Positions 21,774 through 21,815 of a stretch of 21,815 nt of DNA are shown here, in pieces. The translations under genes were made by a program, and so were the position numbers. The notes below the pieces were generated by a model that ran no database searches, was not told the origin of the DNA, and saw only the letters and a program-made list of their open reading frames with translations. Numbering within the stretch: position 1 is the first letter of the stretch; every line of letters starts with the position of its first letter. Source of the stretch: Candidatus Aerophobota bacterium (GTDB lineage Bacteria; Aerophobota; Aerophobia; Aerophobales; B3-G15); the NCBI GenBank assembly GCA_021163905.1, contig JAGGTG010000071.1:1-21815 (forward strand), written 5' to 3'.

Positions 21774-21815
21774 TTATCTGTATTTATTTTAATGTAAATT
21801 CCAAAATCAATCAAT

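Noticed and set aside
1..21815. tRNA, rRNA or insertion sequence
   Set aside because: No cloverleaf-like, rRNA-like, transposase or terminal-repeat sequence was found on either strand.

Overview
The window is A+T-rich bacterial DNA with a compact layout. Short or overlapping gene junctions and plain Shine-Dalgarno sequences decide most starts. AGA/AGG arginine and ATA isoleucine codons are common. The gene set (split transketolase, GH57-type enzyme, full chemotaxis machinery, two sigma-28-type promoters) suggests a flagellated, probably anaerobic bacterium from a poorly sampled lineage. I cannot name the phylum from sequence alone. All genes but the last are on the + strand.

Region 1 (1-5833) looks like one carbohydrate-related operon: transketolase N- and C-terminal subunits, a short-chain dehydrogenase/reductase whose start lies inside the transketolase gene, an ATP-grasp ligase, and a GH57-like glycoside hydrolase. 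A 94-residue zinc-ribbon protein (5880-6164) follows.

Region 2 (6174-8737) begins with a near-consensus sigma-28 (FliA/SigD) promoter. It encodes an HDOD protein and a GAF-GAF-HD-GYP protein, the latter a predicted cyclic-di-GMP phosphodiesterase.

Region 3 (8827-20366) begins with a second sigma-28 promoter of identical architecture (TAAAGTTT-N12-GCCGATAA). It encodes a complete cytoplasmic chemosensory pathway: tandem MCP, tandem CheW, ParA-like ATPase, TPR protein, CheR, CheD, CheB, HEAT-repeat protein, second CheR, CheY and CheA. Doubling recurs. The receptor has two MCP hairpins exactly 300 residues apart with no membrane segment. CheW is two CheW domains in one chain, with an internal ribosome binding site and ATG before the second. 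CheA has two Hpt domains and no visible P2. There are two CheR genes. The ParA ATPase next to a soluble receptor suggests, by analogy with PpfA/TlpT of Rhodobacter sphaeroides, a cytoplasmic array that is positioned or segregated at division. I see no CheC, CheX or CheZ.

Region 4 (20367-21815) starts with a 335-base noncoding stretch carrying successive blocks of 7-, 8- and 27-base phased repeats and a strong housekeeping promoter. A DUF72/YecE-like gene follows, then a convergent small gene with a zincin-like HE motif that lacks the second histidine.

The main points for follow-up are the doubled, ParA-linked cytoplasmic chemosensory system, the paired sigma-28 promoters, and the repeats in the intergenic stretches.
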